Assembly: GCA_021399445.1 (NCBI GenBank)
Contig: JAJTUQ010000019.1
Coordinates: 62,001-126,000, forward strand
Reading direction: 5' to 3'
From: Xylogone sp. PMI_703
Lineage: Eukaryota > Ascomycota > Leotiomycetes
Length of the DNA: 64,000 nucleotides
Program-made: the position numbers and the translations under genes
The notes under the pieces: generated by a model
Told to the model about the DNA's origin: nothing
What the model saw: only the letters and a program-made list of their open reading frames with translations
The model's database searches: none
In this document: in pieces, positions 61,251 through 64,000 of the stretch
How positions within the stretch are numbered: the stretch's first letter is position 1
Layout: the number at the start of each line of letters is the position of its first letter

Positions 61251-62291
61251 TCATATCAGAAAACAAAATTTATAACACAATATATCCCCGGGGAGTTGAT
61301 TAAGGTTCTTTGCCGGAACACCTAGACTGAGTAATTTGAAGACATATTCCTGTAAAGCCTCACCTACCTTTGCAAAACTCTCCTCAGTTATCGAGCTAGA
61401 CAGTCGTACTACTATTACGAATAACTGAGAAGGCTGCAAGTTTATCGTTTCGCTTTCGTCCTATGTTTTGAACAGGGATTCACCAGTACTACAGAGCCGC
61501 TGCAATAAACTATCTAGCAGTCGTATAATACCCTCTGCATCTACCCAGTCGTGCGTACAACATAACGCTATCTCTTTGCTTCTCGGGAACATATATAACG
61601 TTGGTCACCTAATCATCTGCTTACTGAGGCTGGGAAAGTATTCCTGTGCGGTTGATGGTTTTGAAACCACAATGAATGTCTTATGTACCCAGCTCTGCAA
61701 AATATCAGCATTTCCAACAGCCTGGTATACTTTCTTGTCTCCTTCAATGGTGCATGCAATAACGAGTGCGCATATCGTAAAGAGATCCACGCTACTCGTA
61801 GCTGGTCCTCATAGTCTCACTCCTCGATGTCGACATCAATACTGACTCCTGCAATAGTTGCCCATCCTTGGCGCCCAATTAGTTTTGCAAAGTCAGTAAC
61901 GAGGCAGTAATGTTCTTCCGTGTCATCAACAGCCCGTTCCCAGAACCCCCATAAACCATAAAACGATCCTGCATAACATTTAGGATGTCAGCCACGTAAT
62001 CTACCTTATCGAGGTCAACTACAAGTACAGATCTCTGGACAACAAGCAACTGAGCAGTCTTGACAAATACAGAGAGATAAAAGGTCTAATTAACAGGCTC
62101 GGAAAGTAACCATCTTTGCCAATGCCCAGGATCGCGAGAAACCCGACGACGACGCGATTGTAAATGTCCCCATGAAGGGCATGGTCTAACAAAGCAATCC
62201 CTAGCAATAATGTGGACTGATCCAGAGCCTGGATTTGAGCAGCGGATGACTTGTGGCTTGTATCTTCATCATCTTGCAGTTCCATTACCAC
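61250..62291 (-). pseudogene. Relic of an OrsD/DUF3505-type protein
   Basis: On the minus strand 62285-62150 reads ELQDDEDTSHKSSAAQIQAL, LDHALHGDIYNRVVVGFLAI and LGIGKDGYF. Near 62010-61950, in another frame, VDYVADILNVMQDRFMVYG follows. I recognise this order from fungal proteins with the DUF3505/OrsD region that accompany repeat-associated helicase-like genes. Stops and frame changes break it, and the N-terminal zinc-finger part is absent. From 61850 down to 61250 only short frames remain; I cannot assign them and include them as probable continuation. No activity is expected. Confidence 0.6.
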
Positions 62292-62722
62292 GGCGGCTTG
62301 TTCAATGACAGTGCTAAGTGTTACAGTTTATGAAGCAGTAAGACAGTAATGTAATGCCGGTTGTTGACGCTGCCAAACAAGTTGATAAAGGAAACAGAGT
62401 AACTGTTTCCAAACCTTCTTGTATGCTTTATACGTTTTTTCCTTTAGCTTGTACAACAACGGGCGGTGAGCACTTCGACGATAGAGAAACCTATTGACTT
62501 GGTGTTAATCAAACATATTGATTTGATCTTCTTGGAGTGAAGTGCGAGCTTGCTCGATGATACGGTCAAACGATTCTAGGATGACAGGAAGGTGATAGTC
62601 TGCTGTATTTATGGTATTCTTCCTTGAAGATTTAAATCTTATGAGGACTGGAGAATGGTTTTATGTTGTAGAATTTCAACCGAGATAAGATCAAGGGCTA
62701 TCTGGTATACTATTTAAATGTC
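62292..62722. other. Intergenic, no gene recognised
   Basis: About 430 bp between the OrsD relic and the stop codon of the WD40 gene. No supported feature. Confidence 0.5.
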
Positions 62723-64000
62723 TTAATTCCTTGTAACCGGGGAAAAGTTGACGTTAAATCCGATTAGAAGGACCCGACCTGAGGAGCATCCAATCGCAAC
62801 AGTCTGATCTCTAACAATCGAACGTATAGGTCGATATTCCCAAGGAATCCAGAGAACTTTGTTTCCATTCCAGGTGATCCAAGATCTGTCGGCATGCACA
62901 CAATACGCTGACCAGTCCGGAGTTTGAACGGAAAGTGGAGATCCATCCAAAGCAATGTAACCTATTTCCGTGGAAAGGCTGCGTCCGTCAGGACTAAATG
63001 TGAGTACCGAAACAGAACCACCAATATTGAGCAATCTCAGTAGCCGGCCTGTATCGGCATCCCAGATCTGCACGGTTTTAACTCTTGAGCTAGACGCTAG
63101 CCGCTTGCCATCGTGAGAGAATGCAGTTGAGTTTGGCAAGCTGTTATCATCCTCGAGTGTCTTCTGTAGCTGGCCTGAATCAGCATCCCAGATCTTTACG
63201 GTGTTGTCAGTTGAACCTGATGCCAGCCACTTGCCATCGTGAGAGAATGCCAGTGACGAGATAGAGTCATGATGGCCCTTGAATGTCTGCTGTAGCTGGC
63301 CGTTCTCGAGAGCCCAGATCTGCACTGTGCCTTCGATCGAGCCTGACGCTAGCCGCTCCCCATCCTCAGAGAATGCTAGCGAGTTATACCATTCGGCATA
63401 ACCCAGAAGTGTCTGCTGTAGCTGGCCTGTCTCGACATTCCTGATCTGCACTGTGCCATCACATGAGGTCGATGCCAGTCGCTCCCCATCCGCGGAGAAC
63501 GACGCCACCTCGTTAGGCCATTCGACATTACCCAGAAGTGTCTGCTGTAGCTGGCCTGTCTCGGCATTCCAGATCTGCACTGTACCATCATCGAAAGTCG
63601 ATGCTAGCCGCTTGCTGTCGCGAGAGAACGCCACTGACATGATACAACCATCATGACCCTTAAGTACATTCAGGAGCTGTCCGTTCTCGGCATTCCAGAT
63701 CCGCAATGTTTTATCAGCACCCGAGCCCGAGGCCAGCCACTTACCGTCGCGAGAGAACGTTATTAATCCATTGCCCTTAAGTGCATTCAGGAGCTGTCCG
63801 TTCTGGGCATCCCAAATCCGTACTGTGCCATCACCCGAGCTCGACGCCAGGCGCTTCCCGCCGCGGGAAAAAGTTACTGAACAGACCGAGTCTTCATGGC
63901 CTTCTAGTGTCTGCAAACGTGAACTCCAATATCTCTCCATTTGTGGACGTATATTAACCCATGGCGGTTGTTCATGCTCGAATAATATTCTGATCCTACT
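62723..64000 (-). CDS. WD40-repeat C-terminal part of a fungal NLR-like (NACHT-WD40) protein, 5' end outside window
   Basis: Open on the minus strand from the right edge to TAA at 62723, at least 425 codons. It begins ILFEHEQPPWVNIRPQMERY, the linker that normally joins the NACHT module to the repeats in HET-E-type proteins. Then come about eight WD40 units of the form GQLQQTL.GH..S..SLAFS.DGKRLASGS.D.TVQIWD, each ending in W-D/N. Unit 2 is short (lacks the GH segment). Units 4 and 5 are nearly identical in their first halves (GQLQQTLLG), typical of repeats homogenised by recombination. The last roughly 70 residues form a degenerate final blade. Such proteins act in non-self recognition and incompatibility; the N-terminal effector and NACHT ATPase lie beyond the window, so the class is inferred from the repeats and linker. 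Confidence 0.85.
   Translation of the reverse strand, partial: SRIRILFEHEQPPWVNIRPQMERYWSSRLQTLEGHEDSVCSVTFSRGGKRLASSSGDGTVRIWDAQNGQLLNALKGNGLITFSRDGKWLASGSGADKTLRIWNAENGQLLNVLKGHDGCIMSVAFSRDSKRLASTFDDGTVQIWNAETGQLQQTLLGNVEWPNEVASFSADGERLASTSCDGTVQIRNVETGQLQQTLLGYAEWYNSLAFSEDGERLASGSIEGTVQIWALENGQLQQTFKGHHDSISSLAFSHDGKWLASGSTDNTVKIWDADSGQLQKTLEDDNSLPNSTAFSHDGKRLASSSRVKTVQIWDADTGRLLRLLNIGGSVSVLTFSPDGRSLSTEIGYIALDGSPLSVQTPDWSAYCVHADRSWITWNGNKVLWIPWEYRPIRSIVRDQTVAIGCSSGRVLLIGFNVNFSPVTRN

Overview
This looks like nuclear DNA of a filamentous ascomycete (Pezizomycotina, perhaps Eurotiomycetes). Genes carry many short introns (about 40-170 bp) with GT..AG ends and CTAAC-like branch sites. The protein families are typically fungal: Zn2Cys6 regulators, a CFEM/PTH11 receptor, a fungal bimodular NRPS, DUF3425 bZIP and NACHT-type WD40 proteins. 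AT-rich decayed transposons lie between them. I built gene models by eye from splice signals, reading phase and conserved motifs; where exon sums are given they keep frame to the stop codon.

Layout. 1-0.7 kb: 3-hydroxyanthranilate dioxygenase (-), 3' end cut by the window. 0.8-4.3 kb: no gene seen. 4.3-5.2 kb: secreted, Ser/Thr-rich single-pass membrane protein (-). 5.2-9.7 kb: non-coding stretch dense in a GTACTGTAC-type palindrome. 9.7-10.3 kb: SnoaL-like protein (-). 12.4-14.3 kb: amidase (+). 16.3-20.2 kb: two divergent Zn2Cys6 regulators. 20.8-21.2 kb: Old Yellow Enzyme relic. 22.4-22.8 kb: MITE with 74-bp inverted repeats. 23.3-24.3 kb: bZIP-DUF3425 regulator (-). 25.0-26.3 kb: zinc alcohol dehydrogenase (+). 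27.1-28.85 kb: Helitron relic. 29.1-30.1 kb: alpha/beta hydrolase (+). 30.9-32.6 kb: CFEM-PTH11 receptor (-). 34.0-35.9 kb: cytochrome P450 (+). 36.4-42.8 kb: two-module NRPS (-). 45.8-48.3 kb: Zn2Cys6 regulator (+). 49.0-49.4 kb: A/B-barrel protein (+). 50.1-52.6 kb: MFS exporter (-). 53.5-54.1 kb: carboxymuconolactone-decarboxylase-like protein (+). 54.2-55.8 kb: dead sugar transporter. 57.2-59.0 kb: dead Fot1/Pogo transposon. 59.3-60.1 kb: P450 fragment. 61.9-62.3 kb: OrsD/DUF3505 relic. 62.7-64.0 kb: WD40 end of an NLR-like protein (-), running off the right edge.

How it may work together. The NRPS (A-T-C-A-T-C) is the only biosynthetic backbone. The P450, PTH11 receptor, C6 regulator, small barrel protein, MFS pump and CMD-like protein around it are the usual company of a fungal secondary-metabolite cluster, roughly 31-54 kb. 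By architecture the product should be a two-residue compound released by the terminal condensation domain. The first adenylation pocket lacks the amino-acid-binding Asp, so an aryl acid such as anthranilate is possible. The left half (SnoaL, amidase, ADH, hydrolase, 3-HAO) also holds tailoring-type enzymes, but nothing in the sequence proves that they belong to the same pathway. Several genes show decay: a missing splice acceptor in the P450, a lost catalytic His in the hydrolase, and several relics. The locus may therefore be partly inactive.
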